Source: UBA4064 sp050179135 (GTDB lineage: Bacteria > Desulfobacterota > Desulfobacteria > Desulfobacterales > Desulfatirhabdiaceae). From it: 18,185 nucleotides of DNA. The stretch is from the NCBI GenBank assembly GCA_050179135.1, contig JBFXFK010000095.1, positions 1 through 18,185 of the forward strand. Direction: 5' to 3'. This document shows, piece after piece, positions 1-7,209 of the stretch. Position 1 is the stretch's first letter; each line of letters opens with the position of its first letter. The notes beneath the pieces are model-generated. The model did not search any database, was not told the origin of the DNA, and saw nothing but the letters and a program-made list of their open reading frames with translations. The translations under genes and the position numbers were made by a program.

Positions 1-679
1 GAGCTTCTGGGATTGATTGGCCCCAATGGCGCCGGCAAAACCACGATGCTGCGTGCCATTACCGGTGTGGTGCGGGCGGATGCCGGAAATATCACGCTGA
101 TGGGAGAGAGCCTGGGAGGGCTGTCCATCGATGCCAGAATCCGGAAGGGACTGGCCCTGTCCCAGCAGATCGTCAAACCTTTTCGGGAAATTTCGGTGCT
201 GGATAACGTGGTTCTTGCTGCGGGGTTTGCCAAGACGCGGTCCCCGATGGGGGCATTGCTGAATCTTTCCCGGGACAATGAACGACAGGTTGCACGGGCC
301 ATGCTGGCGCGCGTGGGTATCGATATGCATGCGGACCAGAGTCCCGCCATTTTGCCGCTTGGGGTATTGAAGCGTCTGGAGATGGCCCGCGCCCTGGCCC
401 AGAGCCCCAAACTCCTTCTGCTGGATGAACCCCTGGCCGGTCTCAACTCCAAAGAGGCCAAAGCCCTGGCGTCGACCATTGCAGACATCAACCGGCAGGG
501 ACTGACCATCATTCTGATCGAGCACAATCTGGGAGAAATTCTTCGGGTCAGCCGGAGGCTTCTGGTCCTTGACAACGGCAGCCGGATCGCTGATGGAGAA
601 CCGATGGCGGTGATAAATGATCCGGCTGTCAGGGCTGCCTATCTGGGCAGTGAACCAGCCCATGCGGAGGCGGCTGCTC

Positions 680-693
<14 letters not shown>
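1..693 (+). CDS. livG: Branched-chain-type ABC transporter ATP-binding protein LivG (5'-partial)
   Basis: This is the ATPase subunit of a high-affinity amino-acid (LivG-type) importer and acts on the cytoplasmic face of the membrane. The reading frame is open from base 1, so the N-terminus lies outside the window; about 30 residues are missing, judged from where Walker A normally sits. Visible are Walker A (GPNGAGKTT, visible residues 7-15), the signature region and Walker B (LLLLDEPLAGLN), followed by the H-loop (IEHN). The signature is the degenerate LPLGVLKRLE form in place of LSGGQ, as seen in part of the LivG family. It overlaps the start of the next ATPase gene by 14 bp, so the two are co-transcribed. 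The substrate is not determined by this sequence; the neighbouring hut genes make histidine or a related amino acid a possibility, but that is inference. Confidence 0.88.
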
Positions 694-1308
<615 letters not shown>

Positions 1309-1408
1309 NNNNNNNNNNNNNNNNNNNNNNNNNNNNNNNNNNNNNNNNNNNNNNNNNNNNNNNNNNNNNNNNNNNNNNNNNNNNNNNNNNNNNNNNNNNN
1401 NNNNNNNN
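1309..1408. other. Assembly gap (100 N)
   Basis: Exactly 100 Ns, the conventional size for a scaffold gap of unknown or estimated length. It removes the 3' end of livF and most of the convergent intergenic region up to the hutC-like stop codon. The missing livF coding sequence alone needs about 75-80 bases, so the true gap may be close to 100 bases, but this cannot be known from the sequence. Confidence 0.99.
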
Positions 1409-1424
1409 TTCTGTTTTTCCATTT

Positions 1425-2153
1425 TCACGGCAAAAAATCGGTCTGATCAAACTGGGGGGTGAAGGTGTCGTCAAAGGCCATTTCGCCCCGCATGTAGTAT
1501 TCCACATATGTGATTGGATTGTCATAGGAAAAGGCCAGCCGCCGAAAGTAAAATACCGGATATCCGGGCTCCTCGTCAAACAGGGATGCCAGTTTGGGTG
1601 ACAGGCCGATGGCGGTCATGCTCTGGTTGATTTTGGTCAGGGCAAGACTGTATTTGTTGATCAGGATGTCGTGAACGGATTCCTGTTCGAGATTTTCCTC
1701 CAGAATACCGGCGCAGGGGTCGGCAACCAGATAGCGGATGGCATAGCGTACCGGCCTGCCGTCAAAAAAGTTCAGAATGCGAAGCAGAACAACCTGTCCA
1801 TCTGTCTGCAGTTTCCTGGCAATATCCCGGGGAGGATCCATCAGTCTGGCTTCCAGAACCCGGGTCGTCAGCGTCACATGGATGTCTTCAGCCCATTTTC
1901 GAAATGGCCGCACCCGAAAAAAGCCCCGGGTATAGTGTGTGGTTTTTCGGACAAAGGTTCCCTTTCCGGGAATTCGCTCCACAGAGCCATTCCGTTCGAG
2001 TTCATCCAGGGCCCTTCGGGCGGTCATGCGACTGACCCCGAATTGCTGCGCCAACTGATTTTCTGATGGAATGGTATCGGTAAAGGTACGGGAAGCGATC
2101 CCGTTGAGCAGATACTGCTTGATGGTTTCGTATTTGGATGCTTTTGGGGTCAT
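1425..2153 (-). CDS. hutC: GntR/HutC-family transcriptional repressor of histidine utilisation
   Basis: A 242-residue DNA-binding regulator with the HutC subfamily layout. An N-terminal winged helix-turn-helix lies at residues 7-68 (recognition region PSENQLAQQFGVSRMTARRAL, wing GSVERIPGKGTFV). A UTRA ligand-binding domain fills about residues 90-235 and ends in the typical YVEYYMRGEMAFD segment. HutC proteins bind urocanate, which releases them from hut promoters. I chose the ATG at 2153 because it gives the normal family length and places the first helix correctly. The frame stays open to a GTG at 2282, but that 43-residue extension is not HutC-like. No clear ribosome-binding site precedes 2153. 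The gene is divergent from hutU, and a palindromic operator lies between them. Control of the hut genes and of itself is inferred from family and context. Confidence 0.88.
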   Translation of the reverse strand: MTPKASKYETIKQYLLNGIASRTFTDTIPSENQLAQQFGVSRMTARRALDELERNGSVERIPGKGTFVRKTTHYTRGFFRVRPFRKWAEDIHVTLTTRVLEARLMDPPRDIARKLQTDGQVVLLRILNFFDGRPVRYAIRYLVADPCAGILEENLEQESVHDILINKYSLALTKINQSMTAIGLSPKLASLFDEEPGYPVFYFRRLAFSYDNPITYVEYYMRGEMAFDDTFTPQFDQTDFLP

Positions 2154-2315
2154 TAAGTTTGCATGGGCCTGGATGAACACCGGTTTGAGCCGCTTTGGAA
2201 TCATGTTTGTGGGGTTTTTGATCAAACCGGATTTTTTATACAGGGGTTTGGGACCGATGTCGAGGGGATTTTTCCCGGGCACGGAAAACAGAATGGATTT
2301 TTATCCAATAAATAT

Positions 2316-2325
2316 TGTATATACA
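2316..2325. promoter_or_regulatory. Putative HutC operator (TGTATATACA)
   Basis: TGTATATACA is a perfect 10-bp palindrome in the hutC-hutU intergenic region. It matches the TGTA-N2-TACA core described for HutC and related GntR-family sites. It ends two bases before a consensus -35 hexamer reading toward hutU, so a bound repressor would block polymerase. The site lies about 160 bp upstream of the hutC start codon and could also serve autoregulation. Confidence 0.6.
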
Positions 2326-2327
2326 GC

Positions 2328-2355
2328 TTGACACGGAAGCGTTCAAAATGATGAT
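2328..2355 (+). promoter_or_regulatory. Putative sigma-70-type promoter of hutU
   Basis: A perfect TTGACA at 2328-2333 is followed after 16 bases by GATGAT (2350-2355), a 4/6 match to TATAAT that keeps the important second A and last T. It directly follows the HutC-type palindrome and lies about 84 bases before the hutU start codon. The -10 assignment is weak; the -35 is strong. Confidence 0.4.
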
Positions 2356-2438
2356 TTTGGGTGGGCGGCAGGGATCGGCCGAACGCACCACAAATCGTTA
2401 TCCTGAAGGCTATGGGGTTGTGAAACGGGAGGGATGGT

Positions 2439-4463
2439 ATGATCTGCAATAACGATATCTTCAATGCCATGACAATTGGGCTGGACCCGGAGTTGCCGGA
2501 AATGCCGGATTTTGTAACGGGCATTCGTCGGGCTCCGGACCGCGGTTTTCGTCTGACACCAGAGCAGACCCGTGTGGCGTTGAAAAATGCCCTTCGGTAT
2601 GTTCCGGAAGCCTTCCATGCGGTTCTGGCTCCGGAGTTTCTGGATGAACTCATGACAAGAGGCCGGATATATGGCTATCGGTTTCGTCCGCCCGGCCCCA
2701 TTCAGGCAAAACCGGTGGAAGCCTATCCGGGACGCTGTCTGGCCGGCAGGGCATTTCAGGTCATGATTGACAACAACCTGAATTTTGATGTGGCCCTTTA
2801 CCCCTATGAACTGGTGACATATGGCGAAACCGGCAGCGTATGCCAGAACTGGATGCAGTACCGGCTGATCAAAAAATATCTGGAACATCTCACCGAAGAT
2901 CAGACCCTGGTGATGGCTTCGGGTCATCCGCTGGGTCTGTTCCGGTCTCAGCCGGACAACCCGCGGGTCATCATTACCAACGGCCTGTTGGTGGGGGTGT
3001 ATGACAACGAGGCTGACTGGGAAGTGGCGGCCCAGATGGGCGTATCGAGCTATGGCCAGATGACGGCCGGCGGATGGATGTATATTGGCCCTCAGGGGAT
3101 TGTGCATGGCACTTACAACACGCTGTTGAACGCAGGGCGACTGAAATGCGATATATCGGGCGACGGGGATCTGAAAGGGATTCTGTTTGTGTCATCGGGC
3201 CTTGGCGGAATGAGCGGGGCCCAGCCCAAGGCCGCGGAGATTGCCGGTGCGGTTTCGATCGTGGCCGAGGTGGATGAATCGCGGATCAAAACCCGACATG
3301 ATCAGGGCTGGGTCCAAAAAATATCATCCGACCTGAAAGAGGTTTTTGACTGGGCGCTGGCAGCCAGAAACGCAAAAAGGCCGCTGTCCATTGCCTATTC
3401 CGGAAATGTGGTGGATCTCCTGGAATATGCCGTTGCCAAAAACATGCCGATCGATCTGTTGTCCGATCAGACGTCCTGCCACGTGGCATACAGTGGCGGA
3501 TACTGTCCTCAGGGGTTGACATTCGGGGAACGGACCGACATGCTGGCCCATGACCGGAAAAAATTCTGTAGCCTGGTGGACAAAAGTCTTCGCCGCCATT
3601 TTGAGCTCATCAAAACACTGGTGGAACGGGGCGTTTACTTTTTTGATTACGGCAATGCCTTCATGAAGGCGGTTTATGATGCCGGAGTGACAGAGATTGC
3701 CCGCAACAAAATAGACACCAAGGACGGGTTCATTTTCCCCTCGTATTTCGAGGACGTCATGGGACCCATTTTCGATTATGGTTACGGCCCGTTCCGGTGG
3801 GTGTGCCTCAGTGGAAAACCCGAAGATCTGGTCAAGACCGATCAGGCCGCCATGGCCTGCATCGATCCGGACCGCAGAAATGAGGACCGGGACAATTACA
3901 ACTGGATCCGGGATGCGCAGAAAAATCAACTGGTGGTGGGAACCCAGGCCAGAATCCTGTATCAGGATGCCAAAGGCCGGGTGGATATCGCCCTGGCCTT
4001 CAACCGGATGGTCCGGCGCGGTGAGGTCGGTCCCATCATGATTGGCCGGGATCACCATGATCCGGGCGGAACCGATTCACCATTTCGCGAGACCGCCAAT
4101 ATTCGGGACGGCAGCAACGTGGCCGCGGATATGGCCACCCACTGTTTTGCCGGAAACTGTGCCCGTGGCATGTCCCTTGTGGCGCTTCACAACGGCGGCG
4201 GCACCGGCATCGGAAAGGCCATCAATGGTGGATTTGGTCTGGTCCTGGACGGCAGTCTGCGCGTGGATGACATTATCCGGTCCGCCCTTTCCTGGGATGT
4301 GATGGGCGGGGTGGCCCGCCGGAACTGGGCCCGAAATCCCAATGCCATGTCGGTTGCCATGGAATACAATAAGAGCAACCCGACCGGAGACCATATTACG
4401 ATTCCGTATGTGGTGGATGAAGAGTTGATTGAGAAGGTGATTAGACTGAAGGCTGAAGACTGA
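2439..4463 (+). CDS. hutU: Urocanate hydratase (urocanase), long form
   Basis: Converts urocanate to 4-imidazolone-5-propionate using tightly bound NAD+. The 674-residue product is over 100 residues longer than the classical Pseudomonas/Bacillus type of about 555, but fits the longer urocanases of some anaerobes. Recognisable blocks are YGQMTAGGWMYIGPQGIVHGT near residue 204, the NAD-binding GLGGMSGAQPKAA near 254, DQTSCHVAYSGG, YGPFRWVCLSGKPEDL, IGRDHHDPGGTDSPFRET near 535 and LHNGGGTGIGKAINGG near 581. The classical motif FQGLPARICW corresponds here to VVGTQARILY, so the conserved cysteine position is Leu507. GGGAGGG at 2427-2433 lies five bases before the ATG. The last codons and the stop lie inside a 7-bp repeat array, so the final residues (RLKAED) are repeat-encoded. 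Confidence 0.95.
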   Translation: MICNNDIFNAMTIGLDPELPEMPDFVTGIRRAPDRGFRLTPEQTRVALKNALRYVPEAFHAVLAPEFLDELMTRGRIYGYRFRPPGPIQAKPVEAYPGRCLAGRAFQVMIDNNLNFDVALYPYELVTYGETGSVCQNWMQYRLIKKYLEHLTEDQTLVMASGHPLGLFRSQPDNPRVIITNGLLVGVYDNEADWEVAAQMGVSSYGQMTAGGWMYIGPQGIVHGTYNTLLNAGRLKCDISGDGDLKGILFVSSGLGGMSGAQPKAAEIAGAVSIVAEVDESRIKTRHDQGWVQKISSDLKEVFDWALAARNAKRPLSIAYSGNVVDLLEYAVAKNMPIDLLSDQTSCHVAYSGGYCPQGLTFGERTDMLAHDRKKFCSLVDKSLRRHFELIKTLVERGVYFFDYGNAFMKAVYDAGVTEIARNKIDTKDGFIFPSYFEDVMGPIFDYGYGPFRWVCLSGKPEDLVKTDQAAMACIDPDRRNEDRDNYNWIRDAQKNQLVVGTQARILYQDAKGRVDIALAFNRMVRRGEVGPIMIGRDHHDPGGTDSPFRETANIRDGSNVAADMATHCFAGNCARGMSLVALHNGGGTGIGKAINGGFGLVLDGSLRVDDIIRSALSWDVMGGVARRNWARNPNAMSVAMEYNKSNPTGDHITIPYVVDEELIEKVIRLKAED

Positions 4464-4492
4464 AGGGAGTAGGCTGAAGGGTGAAGGAGGGA
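4444..4492 (+). repeat. Heptamer array (GRCTGAA-type), left flank of the four-helix-bundle gene
   Basis: Seven consecutive 7-bp units can be read without slippage: GACTGAA, GGCTGAA, GACTGAA, GGGAGTA, GGCTGAA, GGGTGAA, GGAGGGA. The array starts inside the hutU coding sequence and contains its stop codon (4461-4463). Its last units create AAGGAGG at 4484-4490, which serves as the ribosome-binding site of the next gene. The reverse-complement motif follows that gene, so the gene is bracketed by inverted arrays. Confidence 0.85.
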
Positions 4493-4500
4493 ATATAGGC

Positions 4501-4857
4501 GTGCGGGATCATACAAAACTTCGGGCGTTTGATCTGGCGGATGAGGTAACCCTGCTCATTTATCAGGTGACGGCAAAATTTCCACGCGAAGAGATGTATG
4601 GACTGACTTCTCAAATCAGGCGGGCAGCGGTTTCGGTGCCTTCCAATATCGTGGAAGGGTGTTCACGGGAAACTCAGGCAGATTATTTGAAATTTCTTGT
4701 CATCGCTTTTGGTTCATTGAGAGAATTGCATTATCAGATTGGTTTGTCACACCGCCTGGGATTTCTGTGCGAAAAGGATTTATCCCTTATTGAACCCAGG
4801 ATCATTGAAACTGAAAAAGTTCTGAACGGCCTGATTCGATCGTTGCGTGCCAAATGA
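4501..4857 (+). CDS. Four-helix-bundle protein (23S rRNA intervening-sequence protein family)
   Basis: A 118-residue protein of the IVP/S23 family (TIGR02436-type), distantly related to the Avd protein of diversity-generating retroelements. The diagnostic core is YGLTSQIRRAAVSVPSNIVEG followed by FLVIAFGSLRELHYQI, in an otherwise helical sequence with no enzyme motifs. Family members bind nucleic acid and occur inside 23S rRNA intervening sequences or as stand-alone genes; their biochemical role is not established. The start is GTG at 4501, with AAGGAGG at 4484-4490 ten bases upstream, supplied by the flanking heptamer array. It sits between hutU and ftcD in the hut transcription unit, has no evident role in histidine breakdown, and is bordered by inverted repeat arrays. 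I therefore read it as an insertion. Confidence 0.88.
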   Translation: MRDHTKLRAFDLADEVTLLIYQVTAKFPREEMYGLTSQIRRAAVSVPSNIVEGCSRETQADYLKFLVIAFGSLRELHYQIGLSHRLGFLCEKDLSLIEPRIIETEKVLNGLIRSLRAK

Positions 4858-4969
4858 CCTTCAGTCTTCAGCCGATAAACCTGACATGTTGATTGACCGT
4901 AAACCGCCAGCCTTCAGCCTTCAGCCTATAAACCTGAAATGCTGATTGACCGAAAGCCGCAACCTTCAG
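4858..4969. repeat. Tandem 52-53 bp repeat built on CTTCAGYC heptamers, right flank of the four-helix-bundle gene
   Basis: Immediately after the stop codon there are two units (4858-4910 and 4911-4962), and a third begins (CCTTCAG, 4963-4969) where the N gap starts. Each unit has two heptamers (CCTTCAG or TCTTCAG) followed by a 38-39 bp segment containing ATAAACCTGA and TGATTGACCG. The two segments differ at only a few bases. The heptamers are the reverse complement of those in front of the gene. The repeat probably continues into the gap and explains why assembly failed here. Confidence 0.85.
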
Positions 4970-5069
4970 NNNNNNNNNNNNNNNNNNNNNNNNNNNNNNN
5001 NNNNNNNNNNNNNNNNNNNNNNNNNNNNNNNNNNNNNNNNNNNNNNNNNNNNNNNNNNNNNNNNNNNNN
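4970..5069. other. Assembly gap (100 N)
   Basis: Exactly 100 Ns, placed where a 53-bp tandem repeat starts its third unit. It hides the ribosome-binding site and about the first 40 codons of ftcD. That coding sequence alone needs roughly 120-135 bases, so the real gap should be longer than 100 bases. Confidence 0.99.
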
Positions 5070-5852
5070 CTGGTCATCAGCCTGGTCGGAGAACCTGATC
5101 CGATTCAGGATGCCCTGATCGCGGCGACCCGGGTGGCTGTCCGTCACATCGACATGGAAAAACACCAGGGCGGGCATCCGCGAATTGGCGCCGTGGATGT
5201 GATCCCCTTTACGCCGATAAAGGGCATCACCATGGCCGAATGTGTGGAGCTGGCGCATGAATTCGGCAACCGCTTTTATTCGGAAACCGATATTCCGGTG
5301 TATTATTATGAAGAGGCGGCCCAAAATCCGGAGCGAAAAAAGCTGGAGGTGATTCGAAAAGGCCAGTACGAGGTGTTGAAAACCGAGGTGGTCAAGCCGG
5401 AGCGGCATCCGGATGTGGGCAGACCCGCTCTCCATCCCCGTGCCGGGGCCACGGTAATCGGGGCCCGCGCGTTTCTGATCGCGTTTAACGTCAACCTGAA
5501 CACCAGCGATTTGAAGGTGGCCAAAGCCATTGCCCTGGCGGCACGCGCTTCCGGCGGTGGTTTCAGCCATGTCAAGGGCATCGGCCTGCCCCTTGCCGAC
5601 CGGGGGATGGTGCAGGTCAGTCTGAACATTGTGGACCACGAGAAGAATCCGCTTTACCGGGTGCAGGAGTTTGTACGGATGGAGGCCAGGCGCTGGGGTG
5701 TCGAGATTGCGGAAACCGAAGTTTACGGCATGGTCCCGGCCGCGGCATTGCTGAACAGTACCGAATACTATATGCAGATCGCCGGATTTGACACCCGTCA
5801 GGTCATCGAGCTGCGTCTGCTGGAGCTGATGGGAGAGAGCGGTGATTTGTAA
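5070..5852 (+). CDS. ftcD: Glutamate formiminotransferase (5'-partial, start lost in gap)
   Basis: Transfers the formimino group from N-formimino-L-glutamate to tetrahydrofolate, giving glutamate and 5-formimino-THF. The frame is open from the first base after the gap (LVISLVGEPDPIQDAL). The visible 260 residues cover most of a stand-alone bacterial formiminotransferase of about 300. The core MEKHQGGHPRIGAVDVIPF contains the conserved histidine of this domain (visible residue 36; His82 of the mammalian enzyme). Further family blocks are the LHPRAGATVIGARAFLIAFNVNL folate/substrate region and VSLNIVDHEK. The protein ends without the cyclodeaminase domain, which is encoded separately by the downstream fchA gene. 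Its stop overlaps the hutI start by 11 bp. Confidence 0.92.
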   Translation: MVISLVGEPDPIQDALIAATRVAVRHIDMEKHQGGHPRIGAVDVIPFTPIKGITMAECVELAHEFGNRFYSETDIPVYYYEEAAQNPERKKLEVIRKGQYEVLKTEVVKPERHPDVGRPALHPRAGATVIGARAFLIAFNVNLNTSDLKVAKAIALAARASGGGFSHVKGIGLPLADRGMVQVSLNIVDHEKNPLYRVQEFVRMEARRWGVEIAETEVYGMVPAAALLNSTEYYMQIAGFDTRQVIELRLLELMGESGDL

Positions 5853-7086
5853 ACTGATCCGGAATGCGCATATTTTTACGCCTGTGGATGGGGGTAAGCC
5901 TCTGGCCGGCAGTCTTCAGGGCCAGGTTCGCAGTCTGGAGCCTGGCGCCATGCTGGTTTGTGACGGATTGATCGAATCGATTGGCCCGGAATCATCGGTA
6001 CTGTCGGAGATTCAGTCCAGGCCGATCGATGAGGAAGTGGACTGCGGGGGGAATTGCGTGATTCCCGGATTTGTGGACCCCCATACACACATGTGCTTTG
6101 CTGTCAGGCGGGAATCCGAATTCGGGCTTCGTCTGAAAGGGTCATCGTATCTGGATATTCTGAAGGCCGGCGGCGGGATACTCTCATCCGTGAATGCCGT
6201 CCGAAACGCATCTGAAGAGAGTCTTTTTGAGACAACCCGAAGAAACGCAGTATCCGCTCTGAGGTTCGGAACCACAACGCTTGAAATCAAAAGCGGCTAT
6301 GGCCTCGATACCGATACCGAGCTCAAAATGCTGTCTGTCATCGATCGGATCCGCCGTCAGACACCGCTGGACGTGGTGGCCACGTTTATGGGGGCGCACG
6401 CGGTTCCGAAAGAATACCGGCAGGCCCCGGAAGATTATGTCGATCGGGTCATCCGGGAGATGATTCCGGCAGTCAGGCGTCAGGGGATTGCCAGATATTG
6501 TGATGTGTTTTGCGAAGCCGGCGTGTTTTCGGTCGATCAGAGCCGCCGGATTTTGACCGCAGCGGCCTCGGCGGGACTGGGACTGAAACTTCATGCCGAC
6601 GAGGTTCACGACATGGGCGGGGCCGGGCTGGCTGCGGAACTGCGGGCGATTTCCGCCGAGCATCTGCTGGCCGCAAGCGATGCCAATATCACGTGTCTGG
6701 CAAACTCGGGAACACTGGCCGTTCTGCTGCCTGGCACTGCCTACAGCCTGCAAAAACCCTATGCCCGGGCCAGGGACATGATCGCTGCCGGTGTTCCTGT
6801 GGCCATTGCCACGGACTGCAATCCCGGGTCCTGTTTTACCGAGTCCATGCCCTTTGTCTTTGGTCTTTCGGTCATGAACATGCGGCTGACACCGGATGAA
6901 GCCCTGACCGCAGCCACCCTGAATGCCGCCTATGCCATTGGCATGGCCGACCGGGTCGGCAGCCTGGATCGGGGCAAACAGGCGGATTTTCTGGTTCTGG
7001 ACGGAGAGTCTCCGGCGATTCTGGCGTATCATGCCGGGGTTTCGCCGGTTGTCGGGGTATTTAAAAAAGGGGAAAGGGTAGGGTAG
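5842..7086 (+). CDS. hutI: Imidazolonepropionase
   Basis: A 414-residue amidohydrolase-superfamily enzyme that opens the imidazolone ring of 4-imidazolone-5-propionate to N-formimino-glutamate. The metal-binding HxH is at His81/His83 (DPHTHMCF). The other catalytic ligands lie in HADEVHD (His251, His256), SAEHLL (His274) and ATDCNPG (Asp325). The start is GTG at 5842, overlapping the ftcD stop, with GGGAGAG just upstream inside ftcD, so translation is coupled. The last codons (KKGERVG) come from a purine-rich, 7-bp-like run that leads into the heptamer inverted repeat six bases beyond the stop. In the pathway it acts between HutU and FtcD. Confidence 0.95.
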   Translation: MICKLIRNAHIFTPVDGGKPLAGSLQGQVRSLEPGAMLVCDGLIESIGPESSVLSEIQSRPIDEEVDCGGNCVIPGFVDPHTHMCFAVRRESEFGLRLKGSSYLDILKAGGGILSSVNAVRNASEESLFETTRRNAVSALRFGTTTLEIKSGYGLDTDTELKMLSVIDRIRRQTPLDVVATFMGAHAVPKEYRQAPEDYVDRVIREMIPAVRRQGIARYCDVFCEAGVFSVDQSRRILTAAASAGLGLKLHADEVHDMGGAGLAAELRAISAEHLLAASDANITCLANSGTLAVLLPGTAYSLQKPYARARDMIAAGVPVAIATDCNPGSCFTESMPFVFGLSVMNMRLTPDEALTAATLNAAYAIGMADRVGSLDRGKQADFLVLDGESPAILAYHAGVSPVVGVFKKGERVG

Positions 7087-7092
7087 GGGGAT

Positions 7093-7190
7093 AGGCTGAA
7101 GGCTGAAGACTGAAGGGAAAAATGAATTGTTTCCAATTTTATGACCTTTCATCCTTTATCCTTCAGTCTTCAGCCTTCAGTCTTCAGCCT
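7093..7190. repeat. Long inverted repeat of GRCTGAA heptamers between hutI and fchA
   Basis: The left arm at 7093-7116 (AGGCTGAAGG...GACTGAAGG) is the reverse complement of 7160-7183, apart from one position that would be a G-U pair in RNA. The stem is therefore about 24 bp, with a 43-base AT-rich loop (7117-7159). The right arm has one more heptamer and runs to 7190, ending just before the fchA ribosome-binding site. The arms are the same two motifs, in the same orientations, that bracket the four-helix-bundle gene at 4444-4969, but no gene lies between them here. In mRNA this would be a strong hairpin between two cistrons. There is no U-tract directly after it, so it is not a classical terminator. 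Confidence 0.9.
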
Positions 7191-7209
7191 AACAAAAAAG
7201 GAATCCAAT

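Noticed and set aside
2154..2282. N-terminal extension of the HutC-like regulator to GTG 2282
   Set aside because: The added 43 residues are not typical of the family and there is no clear ribosome-binding site; ATG 2153 gives the normal length.
3324..4058. 244-codon open frame antisense to hutU
   Set aside because: It is a shadow of high-GC codon use. The product is low in recognisable motifs and hutU on the plus strand is unmistakable.
4501..4857. Diversity-generating retroelement (Avd) locus
   Set aside because: The protein fits the IVP side of the family, and no reverse transcriptase or template/variable repeat pair is present in the window.
4444..4969. CRISPR-like array
   Set aside because: Periods are 7 bp and 52-53 bp, with near-identical 'spacers' and no cas genes; this is a tandem repeat.
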